The notes: generated from the letters alone by a model not told the origin. Counted from the first letter of the stretch, positions 16,621 to 25,950 are shown. The stretch: 64,000 nucleotides of DNA from JADJPG01 sp964491875 (GCA_964491875.1 CAZBIC010000034.1:18648-82647), one strand, 5' to 3'. Translations and numbers: made by a program.

Positions 16621-17487
16621 ATGCTTCGTTCACTTACCTCCGCCATCAGTGGCTTGCAGAGTTTTCAGCAACGCCTCGACGTGATTGGCAACAACATCGC
16701 GAACGTCAACACCACCGGCTTCAAAGGCGCGCGGGTTGGCCTCTCGGATTCCTTCAGCCAGACGCTCCGCAGTTCCAGTGCTGGCACTGGCGGCGCCAGT
16801 GGCACTTCTGCCATGCAGATCGGTCTCGGTGTCGGCATCCAGTCCATCACCAACCAATACACCCAGGGCGCTCTTTCGCGCACGAGCGTGGGCACGGACC
16901 TTGCAATCACCAACAGCGGGTTCTTTGTCGTCGAGGATCCGATTAGCAACTCCCAGTTTGTCACGCGTGCCGGTGATTTCTCCGTGGATGAGAACGGCTA
17001 TCTTGTGACCAACGCCGGCATGCGCGTGCAAGGTTACGACGACGCGGCGCTCACCAACATGGGCGACCTCTTGATCGACACGACGGGCATGCCCGCGACG
17101 TCCGATCCGACTTCCACGATGGTTTCTTTTGCCATCGATACCGAAGGCAAGATCAACGTGAACCTCTCGGACGGCACGCAGTTTGTGCGCGGACAGATTC
17201 TGCTCCAGAACTTCAGCAACCCGCAGGGCTTGATGAAGGAAGGCAACAATCTCTACTCCGGAATCGGCGCGGCGGGCCCGCTGGGCGGTGCGACGAGTCC
17301 CACGCCGGCGGCCCCCGGAACCAATGGCCTTGGCAAGATTCAGGCGGGTGCGTTGGAACTGTCGAACGTCGATCTCGCGAGCGAATTCACCAGTTTGATT
17401 ACGACTCAACGTGCGTATCAGGCGAACGCGCGGGTCATTACCACCAGCGACGAAATGCTCCAGGAGTTGGTGAATCTGAAACGTTAA
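16621..17487 (+). CDS. flgE: Flagellar hook protein FlgE (short)
   Basis: The product has the hook/rod family N-terminus (RLDVIGNNIANVNTTGFKGA, about residues 19-38) and C-terminus (LSNVDLASEFTSLITTQRAY, ARVITTSDEMLQELVNLKR). Position after flgD argues for the hook subunit FlgE. At 288 residues it lacks the extra outer domains of the 400-residue enteric FlgE and approaches FlgG in size. Two dedicated rod genes, flgF and flgG, exist elsewhere in the window, which supports this being the hook. FlgF/FlgG paralogy is the only alternative. Confidence 0.9.
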   Translation: MLRSLTSAISGLQSFQQRLDVIGNNIANVNTTGFKGARVGLSDSFSQTLRSSSAGTGGASGTSAMQIGLGVGIQSITNQYTQGALSRTSVGTDLAITNSGFFVVEDPISNSQFVTRAGDFSVDENGYLVTNAGMRVQGYDDAALTNMGDLLIDTTGMPATSDPTSTMVSFAIDTEGKINVNLSDGTQFVRGQILLQNFSNPQGLMKEGNNLYSGIGAAGPLGGATSPTPAAPGTNGLGKIQAGALELSNVDLASEFTSLITTQRAYQANARVITTSDEMLQELVNLKR

Positions 17488-17501
17488 TTCTGAACTAGAT
17501 T

Positions 17502-18191
17502 ATGTCGGACAAGAAACCAGAGGGCGCTCCTGCGGAAGGCGAGGCCAAACACGGCGGCAAGGAAGAAGCCGGTCACGGCGGTGGTGGCGGTGGCGGGATC
17601 AAGGCGTTCCTGCCGCTCATCATCATGGTTGTCCTCATGCCCGTGCTGGCCTTTACCACCACCCAGTTCCTCATCCTTCCGAAGGTGATCCAAGCCCGTG
17701 GCGATGCCGCTCACGGCGAGGAAGAACATGGAGAAGAAGCGGAAGCCGCGGGTGGTCACGGCGCCAAGGACGAAGGCGGCGATAAAGGCCACGGCAAGGA
17801 GCCGGCGAAAGATGCCGCGAAGGATCATGGCAAGGCGGAGAAGCCCAAGGATGGCGGCAAGGGCCACGGTGCGGCGGGCGGTGGGAAGAAGAAACAGACC
17901 GTCCAGATCACCAAGATCATCGTCAACGTCTCCGGCACCCAGGGCAGCCGTTACCTGATGACCAGTTTCACGCTGGCGGGCACGCACAATGACTTCAAAA
18001 CGATCGTGGAAGAGAACAAGGACCAGTTGCTTGATCTTGCGAACACTGCCATGGCCAGCAAGACGATCAGCGACCTCGAGAAGCCAGGTGCGCGCAACCA
18101 GCTGCGGGCGGAGCTGATCTCCATCTTCAACAACGCCCTCGGCGGCGGTCTCGTTCAGGAAATCTATTTCACGGAGTTTGCGGTCCAGTAG
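17502..18191 (+). CDS. fliL: Flagellar basal body-associated protein FliL
   Basis: FliL surrounds the stator and strengthens motor output. The 229-residue product has a Gly/His/Lys-rich cytoplasmic start, one membrane helix (about residues 35-56), an unusual His/Lys/Glu/Gly-rich low-complexity linker (about 66-127) and a C-terminal FliL domain (ITKIIVNVSGTQGSRYLMTS, then LRAELISIFNNALGGGLVQE and IYFTEFAVQ). The linker is much longer than in model FliL proteins and rich in histidine, which could bind metal. It directly precedes fliM, as in many genomes. Confidence 0.9.
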   Translation: MSDKKPEGAPAEGEAKHGGKEEAGHGGGGGGGIKAFLPLIIMVVLMPVLAFTTTQFLILPKVIQARGDAAHGEEEHGEEAEAAGGHGAKDEGGDKGHGKEPAKDAAKDHGKAEKPKDGGKGHGAAGGGKKKQTVQITKIIVNVSGTQGSRYLMTSFTLAGTHNDFKTIVEENKDQLLDLANTAMASKTISDLEKPGARNQLRAELISIFNNALGGGLVQEIYFTEFAVQ

Positions 18192-18202
18192 GAGTTGCTC
18201 GT

Positions 18203-19228
18203 ATGGCAGCCCCCAACGATCCAGCCAGCGCAGCTGACGTTCTCTCGCAATCAGAGGTCGAGCGGCTGCTGGCCCAGGTCGCCGAGCAGGAGAACAGCGT
18301 TACTGTTCTCAAGCAGGGCGACGAGAAGGAGAAGAAGGACAAGGACAGCATCCAGCCGTATGACTTCCGGCATCCGGTCTTCCTCTCGCCGACGGAACTG
18401 CGGCGGCTGCGCATCCGGCACGAAGATTTCATCCGGGCTCTCGCAGCCCGTCTTTCCATTTACCTGCGGCTGGAGTTCTCGCTCCAGATGTCGAAGCTTC
18501 AGACGATCACCTACCAGAAGTTCGCCGAGGCGCTGCCGAACCCGACACATCTCTCGCTTTTCAAAGTCGAGCCGATGCGCGGCGTGGGCATTCTCGATAT
18601 TCATCCGCGACTCGGCCTGACCATTGTCGATCGTCTGCTGGGCGGACCGGCGCATTCCATCACGGCGGATCACGATTTCAGCGAGATCGAAATGGCGCTG
18701 CTCGATCAAGCGGTGCATTTGATTCTCTCCGAATGGTGCCACCACTGGGCCAGCGTGCAGGAGCTTCGCCCGGTCATGCTCGGTCACGAGAACAACGGCC
18801 AGTTCCTCCAGACGGCGCCGCACGATACCATCATGCTGGTGCTGGCGATGGAGGCGAAGGTCGGTGATTGTCTCGAGCAGATCCAGATCGCGCTTCCGTG
18901 TTTCACGCTGGAGCCGCTCATCCGCAAGCTGGGTCACATCACCGATGCCGCCTGCGAAGCCGAAGTGCCCGTCACCACGTTGCGTTGGAATCGAAACTTC
19001 GACGAAGTTCCTGTCCCTGTCACCGCTATGTGGGACGATCTCGTTTTGACCGCGCGCGACGTGGCCAACCTCAAGCCGGGCGACATTCTGCCGCTCGATC
19101 CCAAATCCATTCAGCGCGTAAAGCTGCGCCTGGCGGACATGCCGAAGTTCGAAGGCAATTTGGGAACGACCGGGGGCAAATGGGCCATCGCCGTCACGAA
19201 CGTGATGAAAACCGCGCTGAGCAACTGA
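18203..19228 (+). CDS. fliM: Flagellar motor switch protein FliM
   Basis: FliM forms the C-ring wall and binds CheY-P to reverse rotation. In 341 residues the N-terminal LSQSEVERLLAQV resembles the CheY-binding segment. The middle domain starts around YDFRHPVFLSPTELRRLRIR, has the GVGILDIHPRLGLTIVDRLL-GG block, and the C-terminal SpoA-like domain follows (LKPGDILPLDP). The position between fliL and fliN is standard. CheY-P binding links the motor to the cheX/response-regulator genes upstream. Confidence 0.96.
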   Translation: MAAPNDPASAADVLSQSEVERLLAQVAEQENSVTVLKQGDEKEKKDKDSIQPYDFRHPVFLSPTELRRLRIRHEDFIRALAARLSIYLRLEFSLQMSKLQTITYQKFAEALPNPTHLSLFKVEPMRGVGILDIHPRLGLTIVDRLLGGPAHSITADHDFSEIEMALLDQAVHLILSEWCHHWASVQELRPVMLGHENNGQFLQTAPHDTIMLVLAMEAKVGDCLEQIQIALPCFTLEPLIRKLGHITDAACEAEVPVTTLRWNRNFDEVPVPVTAMWDDLVLTARDVANLKPGDILPLDPKSIQRVKLRLADMPKFEGNLGTTGGKWAIAVTNVMKTALSN

Positions 19229-19274
19229 CTTTTGGAATCACCGTTCTATTGCATTCGATTGTTGAACCTCTGAT

Positions 19275-19529
19275 ATGGAAACGCCCGCGAATCTCGAAGT
19301 ATTGCTCGATGTGCCGGTCAAGGTGACCGTGGAGCTCGGCTCTTGCCAGATGCCGATGCGGGATGTCTTGCAGCTCAACTCCGGCTCGGTCGTCCAGCTC
19401 GACAAGATCGCGGACGCTCCGGTCGACCTCTACGTGAACCAAAAGCGGATTGCGCACGGGGAAGTCGTGGTCGTCGAGGATCGTCTCGGCATCAAGATCA
19501 CCAAGGTCATCGGCGCGCAGCAGCCGTGA
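19275..19529 (+). CDS. fliN: Flagellar motor switch protein FliN
   Basis: FliN is the lower C-ring subunit. The 84-residue product is essentially one SpoA domain: LLDVPVKVTVELGSCQMPMR, VLQLNSGSVVQLDKIADAPV, DLYVNQKRIAHGEVVVVEDR and LGIKIT. It lacks the longer N-terminal extension of many FliN proteins and the CheC-like part of FliY. It follows fliM by 46 bases. Confidence 0.96.
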   Translation: METPANLEVLLDVPVKVTVELGSCQMPMRDVLQLNSGSVVQLDKIADAPVDLYVNQKRIAHGEVVVVEDRLGIKITKVIGAQQP

Positions 19530-19560
19530 CGAGATGTACATGATGCGTGAAAAGGATTTC

Positions 19561-20058
19561 ATGACCGTTTCGCAGGGCGCGAACCTCGCGTCATTTGTGC
19601 TTCACGCACTCGTCATGGCGCTGATTCTTGCGATTCCCGGCAGTGCGTTTGCCGCCGCGCCGATTCTTTCTACCAATCTTCCACCCGTCAGTCCGGCGCT
19701 GCCGGATGCGAGCCTGTCCGTCATTCGAGTCTTCGGAGCGCTGGCATTGGTTCTGGGACTGTTCCTCGGTGGTGTGTGGCTGTTCAAGAACTGGCAACGC
19801 GTGACGTTGCACCGTGGGCGTCCCTCGCAGCTGCAGATCCTCGAAATGAAAGCGCTGGGCGGCAAACACGCGTTGTACGTCGTGGGCTATCAGCAGCAGC
19901 GCCTGCTTCTCGCCAGTTCTCCCGGCGGAGTGAGTCTCGTCAGCCATCTGCCCGAGGAGGATGGTGCCTCGGGCACTGTTCCCTCCGCCGCTCCCACAGT
20001 GGAGAGCGCTTCGTTCGTTCAAGCACTGCAGCAGGCGGTGCAGGCAAAGGTCGGATGA
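19561..20058 (+). CDS. fliO: Flagellar biosynthesis protein FliO
   Basis: FliO assists assembly of the FliP pore. The product has an N-terminal signal-like helix (about residues 8-30), a second membrane helix (about 58-77, VFGALALVLGLFLGGVWLFK) and the short FliO C-terminal domain (ILEMKALGGKHALYVVGYQQ, RLLLASSPGGVSLV). The ATG at 19561 is preferred because GAAAAGG lies just upstream; in-frame ATGs at 19534 and 19540 would add up to nine residues. Its stop overlaps the fliP start. Confidence 0.88.
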   Translation: MTVSQGANLASFVLHALVMALILAIPGSAFAAAPILSTNLPPVSPALPDASLSVIRVFGALALVLGLFLGGVWLFKNWQRVTLHRGRPSQLQILEMKALGGKHALYVVGYQQQRLLLASSPGGVSLVSHLPEEDGASGTVPSAAPTVESASFVQALQQAVQAKVG

Positions 20059-20858
20059 TGTTCACCTCGCGTCACTTCTTCTCCGCTCGGCGAATGCTGC
20101 TCCTGCTCGCGTTGGTGCTGGGCTTCGCTGGCATTGCGTCCGCCCAGGCACCCAATCCTCCCGCGAACTCCCCGTTGCCGGTCACGCTGAACATCGGGTT
20201 CAAAGGCGCGGACGGCAGCAGTGGCGTGCCGGATGTCGATGTTGCGATTCAGATTCTCTTTGCCATCACGCTGCTGACGCTGGCGCCGTCGATCATCCTG
20301 CTCATGACGTGCTTCATGCGCATCGCGATCGTGCTGTCGTTCGTGCGTTCCGCGCTCTCGTTGCAAAGCACGCCGGCCAACCAGGTCATCATCGGGCTCT
20401 CGTTGTTCCTCACCATGTTCATCATGGCGCCGACGTGGGAACGGATCGATGCGGAGGCGTTGACGCCCTACCGTGCCAAACAAATCACCAGCGTGGAAGC
20501 GCTCGAACGGGCCTCTGTGCCCATCCGTGCATTCATGCTCAAACAGGCGCGCCCGAAGGACGTCGAACTGTTCGTTGGCCTAGCGAAGCTCGGCCCCACC
20601 GCGCCGGACAAGCTACCGCTCAAGGTTGTCATTCCCGGCTTCATCGTCAGCGAGCTGCGCACGGCGTTCCAAATGGGATTCCTGCTGTTCGTTCCGTTCA
20701 TCCTCATCGACCTCGTCGTCGCCACTGTGTTGATGAGCATGGGCATGATGATGATGCCGCCTGTCACGGTCTCAATGCCTTTGAAGATTCTCCTATTCGT
20801 CCTCGTGGACGGCTGGAATCTCGTCGTGCGATCCATCGTATTGAGCTTCGGAGGTTAA
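20055..20858 (+). CDS. fliP: Flagellar export gate protein FliP
   Basis: FliP forms the core pore of the export gate with FliQ and FliR. The 267-residue product has a cleavable signal sequence (LLLLALVLGFAGIASAQ), a periplasmic region, and four membrane segments with signature stretches TLLTLAPSIILLMTCFMRI, FIMAPTWERIDAEALTPYRA and FVPFILIDLVVATVLMSMGM. Two overlapping ATG codons (20055, 20058) straddle the fliO stop. Downstream, the usual fliQ is separated by an unrelated gene. Confidence 0.96.
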   Translation: MMFTSRHFFSARRMLLLLALVLGFAGIASAQAPNPPANSPLPVTLNIGFKGADGSSGVPDVDVAIQILFAITLLTLAPSIILLMTCFMRIAIVLSFVRSALSLQSTPANQVIIGLSLFLTMFIMAPTWERIDAEALTPYRAKQITSVEALERASVPIRAFMLKQARPKDVELFVGLAKLGPTAPDKLPLKVVIPGFIVSELRTAFQMGFLLFVPFILIDLVVATVLMSMGMMMMPPVTVSMPLKILLFVLVDGWNLVVRSIVLSFGG

Positions 20859-20888
20859 GCGCGTCACCCGTTACCAGCTATCACGCCT

Positions 20889-21434
20889 ATGTCGAAACCC
20901 AGGAAAGCCGCAGTTCCCGCCGAAGCCGCCGGCCAGAATCTTTCGCCAGAGGCCGACCAGTTCCTCGCCTCCGCGACGGAGGAGTTCAACCAGCGTCAGA
21001 AGGCGATGAGTGAGGAGTGGCATTTCGATTCCTACAAACAGTGGGGATTCGACCAGCTCTCGGGCACGTTTCGCATCGAGTTTGAAAACGGCAGACAGCT
21101 TCACGCGGACGGCCAGATCCTCGGCAGTTACTCGGCCACCGGCAATTCGTGGGAATGGGGCTGGCACAATCCGTATGTCGATCCCGCCATCGCGCGCGAC
21201 AGCAAACTGGTGAAGGAAACCGGCGAACGCCTCGGCCTTGAATACGCGACGACGGGAATGGTCCCTGTGCCGGATGAGGAGTTCGTTTCCTTTCTGTGCG
21301 CCATCGGACTCAAGGCGACTGGTTCTATCGGCGTGTTCCGCGGATCCGCCGGACCGATCGACGTGATGATTCTGCTCAAGAACCCGCGCTGGGTGGAGAA
21401 GACGGCGAAAGCCTCCCGCAAAAAGGCGGCGTAA
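20889..21434 (+). CDS. DUF6882-like protein inserted between fliP and fliQ
   Basis: This 181-residue cytoplasmic protein is not a flagellar component. The segment GSYSATGNSWEWGWHNPYV, preceded by FRIEFENGRQLHADGQILG, recalls the DUF6882 family, whose function is not known. The N-terminus is polar and the C-terminus Lys-rich (KTAKASRKKAA). It follows fliP by 30 bases, on the same strand, with base composition like its neighbours. It interrupts the near-universal fliP-fliQ adjacency, so it is either a recent insertion or a lineage-specific partner. The family assignment is from memory of the motif and moderately sure. Confidence 0.7.
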   Translation: MSKPRKAAVPAEAAGQNLSPEADQFLASATEEFNQRQKAMSEEWHFDSYKQWGFDQLSGTFRIEFENGRQLHADGQILGSYSATGNSWEWGWHNPYVDPAIARDSKLVKETGERLGLEYATTGMVPVPDEEFVSFLCAIGLKATGSIGVFRGSAGPIDVMILLKNPRWVEKTAKASRKKAA

Positions 21435-21486
21435 GTCCGGCAGAATTTCCCCGCTCGTGTGACGCGCACGGCAGGAATGAGGCAGT

Positions 21487-21502
21487 TGGCCCGCAACTGG
21501 CT
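21487..21502 (+). promoter_or_regulatory. Possible sigma-54 promoter before fliQ
   Basis: TGGCCCGCAACTGGCT has GG at 21488-21489 and GC at 21500-21501 with the required ten-base spacing. The -12 box (TGGCT) is weaker than in the other three sites. It would start transcription near 21513, 32 bases before fliQ, restoring expression after the inserted gene. Confidence 0.4.
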
Positions 21503-21544
21503 TAGCAGGGAGGCGATGAATGTTGTCGCCACAGAAATCACCGT

Positions 21545-21814
21545 ATGAATCCCGAATTTGCCACTGAGCTCGTCAAAGCCATGATGTTCCAGGCCGTCTC
21601 CCTGGCGGCACCCATCCTGGTCACCGCGATGGTGGTCGGCCTGGGCATCAGTTTGTTCCAGGCGGTGACCACCATTCAAGAGCAGACGCTGACGTTTGTT
21701 CCCAAGGCGCTCGCCATCGTGGGCGTGCTCGTGGTCCTCCTGCCGTGGATGCTTCGCACGATCATCGAGTTCACCACCGCCGTGATCGAGAAGATGCCGC
21801 AGATGGTGTCGTAG
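21545..21814 (+). CDS. fliQ: Flagellar export gate protein FliQ
   Basis: FliQ wraps the FliP/FliR pore in the export gate. The 89-residue product has the normal length and two membrane helices (about residues 17-40 and 51-75), with the family stretch GLGISLFQAVTTIQEQTLTF-VPK between them. It is followed by fliR after 29 bases. Confidence 0.96.
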   Translation: MNPEFATELVKAMMFQAVSLAAPILVTAMVVGLGISLFQAVTTIQEQTLTFVPKALAIVGVLVVLLPWMLRTIIEFTTAVIEKMPQMVS

Positions 21815-21843
21815 TTCGCGGCGCCTCATGCGTGGAGGGTGAC

Positions 21844-22605
21844 ATGCCCGACGTCCTCAACTGGCTGCTGGTCTTCCTGCGTGCGAGCGCATTGATGACC
21901 GTTTTCCCCGTCTTCTCCGCGACCAATTTCCCGGTGCAGATTCGCGTGGCGCTCGGCGCTTTGCTCGCGTTCCTTGTCGCGCCGGTCATTCCTGTGAGTG
22001 AAGCGCTGCCGGTGGATCTGTGGGGACTGCTGGGCGTGATGATGGCGGAAGTCGGCTTCGGACTGCTGCTCGGCTTTGTCAGCCGCATGTTGTTCTACGC
22101 GCTGGAACTGGCCGGCGGATTGATCGCCACCGAGATCGGCCTGACGCTGCCCAGCAGCATCAACCCGCTCAGCGCCAACTCGACTTCCGAGATCGCCACG
22201 CTGCTTCAATACATGGGAGCGATGCTGTTTCTCGCGCTGAACATGCATCACAGCTTGCTGTTCGCGTTTCAGCGGAGCTACCAGTTCCTTCCGATCGGGG
22301 GCGGGCATTTGCATGAATCGTTGCTCGTCGATGTGGTGGCCCGGACGTCCCACATCTTCGTCTTCGGCATTCAAATGGCGGCTCCGCTGCTCGCGGTGAC
22401 GTTCATCATCCTGCTCGTGTTCGCCGTGCTGGGACGTTCGGTGCCGCAGATGCCGGTTTTCTCGGAGAGCTTTGCCATCAAGTTGCTGGCGGGCATGACG
22501 GTGTTCGGCCTGACCTGCCAGTTGATGGCGCAACATATCGCGAACTATCTCCATCGTCTCCCGGAGGACATGCTCCGTGTGGCGAACCTGATGGGCATGA
22601 ACTGA
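21844..22605 (+). CDS. fliR: Flagellar export gate protein FliR
   Basis: FliR completes the FliPQR gate. The 253-residue product has about six membrane helices and typical segments such as FLRASALMTVFPVFSATNFP, LGFVSRMLFYALELAGGLIA and a loop PSSINPLSANSTSEIATLLQ. The start at 21844 sits behind a strong GGAGGG ribosome binding site; longer in-frame starts lie inside fliQ. flhB begins 9 bases later. Confidence 0.95.
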   Translation: MPDVLNWLLVFLRASALMTVFPVFSATNFPVQIRVALGALLAFLVAPVIPVSEALPVDLWGLLGVMMAEVGFGLLLGFVSRMLFYALELAGGLIATEIGLTLPSSINPLSANSTSEIATLLQYMGAMLFLALNMHHSLLFAFQRSYQFLPIGGGHLHESLLVDVVARTSHIFVFGIQMAAPLLAVTFIILLVFAVLGRSVPQMPVFSESFAIKLLAGMTVFGLTCQLMAQHIANYLHRLPEDMLRVANLMGMN

Positions 22606-22614
22606 GCAAACATC

Positions 22615-23703
22615 ATGGCTGATCATCAGGGGGACAAAACAGAGAAAGCCACGCCGAAAAGGCTGGAGGAGGCGTGGAAGAAAGGCCAGTTCGCGCGCAG
22701 CTCGGAGGTGCAGACGGTCTTTGTGCTGTTCGGTGGCATTCTCGCCCTGCTGTTTACGGGAAGCGAAGTCTGGCGGCATCTCGGCCAGCTGATGTATCGC
22801 ACGTTTACACACCTGCACGATACCGCGGTGACCTTCGACAACATGCAGCGGCTCATCATTGATTCCATGATGGTCGCGGGCACGTGCGTGTGGCCGGTGC
22901 TGGCAGCGACTGCCGTGGGCGGCTTGCTCGCCGCGGGCGCTCAAAGCCGCTTTCGCACGGCGCCGGATGCGCTCGAAGTGAACTGGGAACGGCTCAATCC
23001 GCTAAACGGCTTCAAGCGCATTTTCTCGATTCGTTCCGCGATGCCGACCGGAGTCGCCGTGGTGAAGCTCGGTGTGATCATCGCGCTCTCTTACAACGTC
23101 ATCGCCGAGATCTTGCGCGATCCGATCTTCCACAGTTCGGTGGACATCTCGCGCATCGGCGCGTTCATGGCAGATTCGTCGTTCAAAATCACCATGCGCA
23201 TCGGGTTCGCGTTGGTGGTGCTGGCAGCGGTGGATTACGGCTACCAGCTCTGGCGGACGGGGCAGGACATGATGATGACGAAGGAGGAAGTGAAGGACGA
23301 GGCGAAGAACCAGGAAGGCGATCCGAAGGTGAAGGCGCGGATGAAGAGCCGCCGTCGCGCCATCAGCCAGCGCAAGATGCTCGCGGAAGTTCCGAAGGCC
23401 GACGTAATCATCACCAACCCCACCCACCTCGCCATCGCGCTGCGCTACGACCGCAAGTCGATGGGAGCACCACGAATCATCGCCAAAGGCGCCCGATTGA
23501 ACGCGCTGCGCATTCGCGAAATCGCGAAGCAACATCAGATTCCGATCATCGAGAACAAGCCGCTGGCGCGCATGATGTTCAAATACGGGAAGGTGGGTGG
23601 CGAAATTCCTGCTCAGCTCTACGTGGCAGTCGCGGAAATCCTTGCATACGTCTACCGGACGAACGCTTACCGCTACTACCGAGAGCAGAATTTGCCGAGC
23701 TGA
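22615..23703 (+). CDS. flhB: Flagellar export switch protein FlhB
   Basis: FlhB sets substrate specificity of the export apparatus. The 362-residue protein has four membrane helices and a cytoplasmic domain carrying the autocleavage motif NPTH (N268 in NPTHLAIALRYD). The N-terminal KTEKATPKRLEEAWKKGQFA and the linker EVKDEAKNQEGDPKVKARMK are family signatures. Cleavage between Asn and Pro is expected after hook completion, triggered with FliK. Confidence 0.97.
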   Translation: MADHQGDKTEKATPKRLEEAWKKGQFARSSEVQTVFVLFGGILALLFTGSEVWRHLGQLMYRTFTHLHDTAVTFDNMQRLIIDSMMVAGTCVWPVLAATAVGGLLAAGAQSRFRTAPDALEVNWERLNPLNGFKRIFSIRSAMPTGVAVVKLGVIIALSYNVIAEILRDPIFHSSVDISRIGAFMADSSFKITMRIGFALVVLAAVDYGYQLWRTGQDMMMTKEEVKDEAKNQEGDPKVKARMKSRRRAISQRKMLAEVPKADVIITNPTHLAIALRYDRKSMGAPRIIAKGARLNALRIREIAKQHQIPIIENKPLARMMFKYGKVGGEIPAQLYVAVAEILAYVYRTNAYRYYREQNLPS

Positions 23704-23803
23704 TGGACCAATTGGGCCAGAACGTGATCGTGTTGCGCCGGGTTGAACGAGGTGACCGCCTCGTCTTCACGATGCGCGCTGCTGTTTCGAAACTGCCGTT
23801 ACG

Positions 23804-25945
23804 ATGAGTGCCGCCAAAACGAAGAAATCCAATCTTGGCCGGCTGTTTCGGAATGGCGATCTGCTGCTGACGTTTGGTCTGCTCGGGACCATCCTGCTGA
23901 TGATCCTGCCGGTGTCGCCGTTTCTCCTGGACGGTTTTCTGGCCATCAGCATCGCGCTGTCCCTGCTCATTCTGTTGGTGATTCTCTACGTGAAGGAGCC
24001 GGCGGATTTCACTGCGTTTCCCACGCTGCTGCTCTTTATCACGCTCTTTCGCCTCTCGCTGAACATCGCGTCCACGCGCTTGATCCTGCTGGATGGCTAC
24101 GCCGGCCACATCATCGAGACCTTCGGCAACTTCGTGGTGCGGGGCAACTATGTGGTCGGCATGGTGGTCTTCTTCATCCTCGTCGTCATCAACTTCATCG
24201 TCATCACCAAGGGCGCCGGCCGCATCGCGGAAGTCGCTGCGCGTTTTACCTTGGACGCCATGCCCGGCAAGCAGATGGCCATCGATGCGGAACTCAACGC
24301 CGGCATCATAAACGAGACGCAGGCGCGCGAACGCCGCAAGAAGGTGGAGCAGGAGGCGGATTTCTACGGAGCGATGGACGGTGCGAGCAAGTTCGTGCGC
24401 GGCGATGCCGTGGCGGCGGTGCTGATCACTCTCATCAACATCATCGGCGGCTTCGCGATCGGCATCATGCAGAAGGGCATGAGCGTGCCGGATTCGCTTC
24501 AGCGCTTCACGTTGCTCTCCATCGGCGATGGTCTCGTTTCGCAAATCCCGGCGCTCATCACCTCCACGGCGGCCGGTATCCTCGTGACCCGCGCCGCCAC
24601 CAAGGACGCCCTGGGCACCGAGCTCAGCAAGCAGCTTCTCCTGTTCCCCCGCGCGATGACCATTCTCACGGGCATGCTGATCCTCTTTGCGCTCATTCCT
24701 GGATTGCCCATGTTCCCGTTCTTGGTCTTGGCGGGAATCACCGGTGCGCTCGCCCGTGCGCTGCGGGACGAGAAGGGCGTGCTGGCCGCCATCAATGAAT
24801 CGGTGAAACACGAACCAGCTGCGGCGGCCGGAACCGCAGGCGGCGGCGCAGGTCCTGGGCAACCAGCCCCCAAAGCCGAGGGCGCCAATGGTGGCCCGGG
24901 TGACAAGCTGGAGACGCTGCTCAGCGTGGACGCGCTGCAAATTGAGCTCGGCTACGGCCTGGTCGGTCTTGCGGATCGGAACAAGGGCGGCGATCTGCTC
25001 GATCGGGTGACCGGGGTGCGGAAGACCTTCGCGCAGGAGATGGGGGTCATCGTCCCGCCGATTCGCCTGCGCGATAACCTGCAACTGGAGGCGAACCAGT
25101 ATCGTTTCCTGCTCAAGGGCCAGCCCGTGGCGCAAGGCGAGCTCATGCCCGGCCACTGGCTCGCGATGAACGCCACCAACAGCAAGGTCACGCTCAAGGG
25201 TGTGCCGACGGTGGAACCTGTTTTCAAACTGCCTGCCACCTGGGTGAACGATGTCGAGCGCAAGAACGCCGAGATCAGCGGCTACACCGTGGTCGATGCC
25301 GCGTCCGTACTCGTCACGCATCTCACCGAAACAGTGAAGCGGAACTGCCACGAGATTCTCAGCCGCCAGGATGTCCAGCTCCTGCTCGACAACCTGAAGA
25401 CCACCCATCCGACGGTGGTTACGGAACTCATCCCAGCCCAGCTCACCGTGGGTCAGGTCCAGCGCGTGTTGCAGAACCTGCTCGCGGAAGGCGTATCGAT
25501 TCGCAATCTCGCCGGCATTCTCGAAAAGGTCAGCGACTACGCGCACGCCACGAAGAATCCCGACGAGCTGTCCGAGTTCGCCCGCCGCGCGCTGGGCGCG
25601 CAGATCACGAAGGGTTACCAGGATGAATCCGGCAAGCTCCGCGTGATCACGCTCGATCCGAAGCTCGAACAGCAGATCGCGCAGGGTGTTCGTCACACGC
25701 CCACGGAAATTTCGCTGATGATGGAGCCGGATCTGGCGCGGCACGTCATGGAGCGCCTTTCTCAGCGCGTGCAGAAGATGCTCGCCGAAGGCCTGCCGCC
25801 GGTGGTGCTCACCGCGCCGCATTTGCGCCTGCCGTTCCGTCGGTTCTTCGAAACCACCTTCTCCGATCTCGCCGTCCTGTCCTTCGCGGAGATTCCGCCG
25901 CGCGTGGAAATCCAGAACGCCGCCGTGATTGGTTCAACTGACTGA
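23804..25945 (+). CDS. flhA: Flagellar export gate protein FlhA
   Basis: FlhA is the large export gate subunit that docks chaperone-substrate complexes. The 713-residue product shows eight or so N-terminal membrane helices, the conserved cytoplasmic loop (FTLDAMPGKQMAIDAELNAG, then FYGAMDGASKFVRGDA), a Gly/Ala/Pro-rich linker at about 325-360, and the C-terminal cytoplasmic domain (LSVDALQIELGYGLVGLADR, VVTELIPAQLTVGQVQRVLQ, ILEKVSDYA). The 100 bases between flhB and flhA hold no gene. Confidence 0.97.
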   Translation: MSAAKTKKSNLGRLFRNGDLLLTFGLLGTILLMILPVSPFLLDGFLAISIALSLLILLVILYVKEPADFTAFPTLLLFITLFRLSLNIASTRLILLDGYAGHIIETFGNFVVRGNYVVGMVVFFILVVINFIVITKGAGRIAEVAARFTLDAMPGKQMAIDAELNAGIINETQARERRKKVEQEADFYGAMDGASKFVRGDAVAAVLITLINIIGGFAIGIMQKGMSVPDSLQRFTLLSIGDGLVSQIPALITSTAAGILVTRAATKDALGTELSKQLLLFPRAMTILTGMLILFALIPGLPMFPFLVLAGITGALARALRDEKGVLAAINESVKHEPAAAAGTAGGGAGPGQPAPKAEGANGGPGDKLETLLSVDALQIELGYGLVGLADRNKGGDLLDRVTGVRKTFAQEMGVIVPPIRLRDNLQLEANQYRFLLKGQPVAQGELMPGHWLAMNATNSKVTLKGVPTVEPVFKLPATWVNDVERKNAEISGYTVVDAASVLVTHLTETVKRNCHEILSRQDVQLLLDNLKTTHPTVVTELIPAQLTVGQVQRVLQNLLAEGVSIRNLAGILEKVSDYAHATKNPDELSEFARRALGAQITKGYQDESGKLRVITLDPKLEQQIAQGVRHTPTEISLMMEPDLARHVMERLSQRVQKMLAEGLPPVVLTAPHLRLPFRRFFETTFSDLAVLSFAEIPPRVEIQNAAVIGSTD

Positions 25946-25950
25946 CTTTC

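Noticed and set aside
20055..21814. fliP-fliQ gap as an assembly error
   Set aside because: The inserted gene is intact, on the same strand, and its base composition and spacing fit the operon, so a chimeric join is not needed to explain it.
23579..25822. Long minus-strand open frame of about 747 codons
   Set aside because: It lies antisense to flhB/flhA, shows Arg/His/Gln-rich composition typical of a reverse-complement shadow in high-GC DNA, and contains no family motif.
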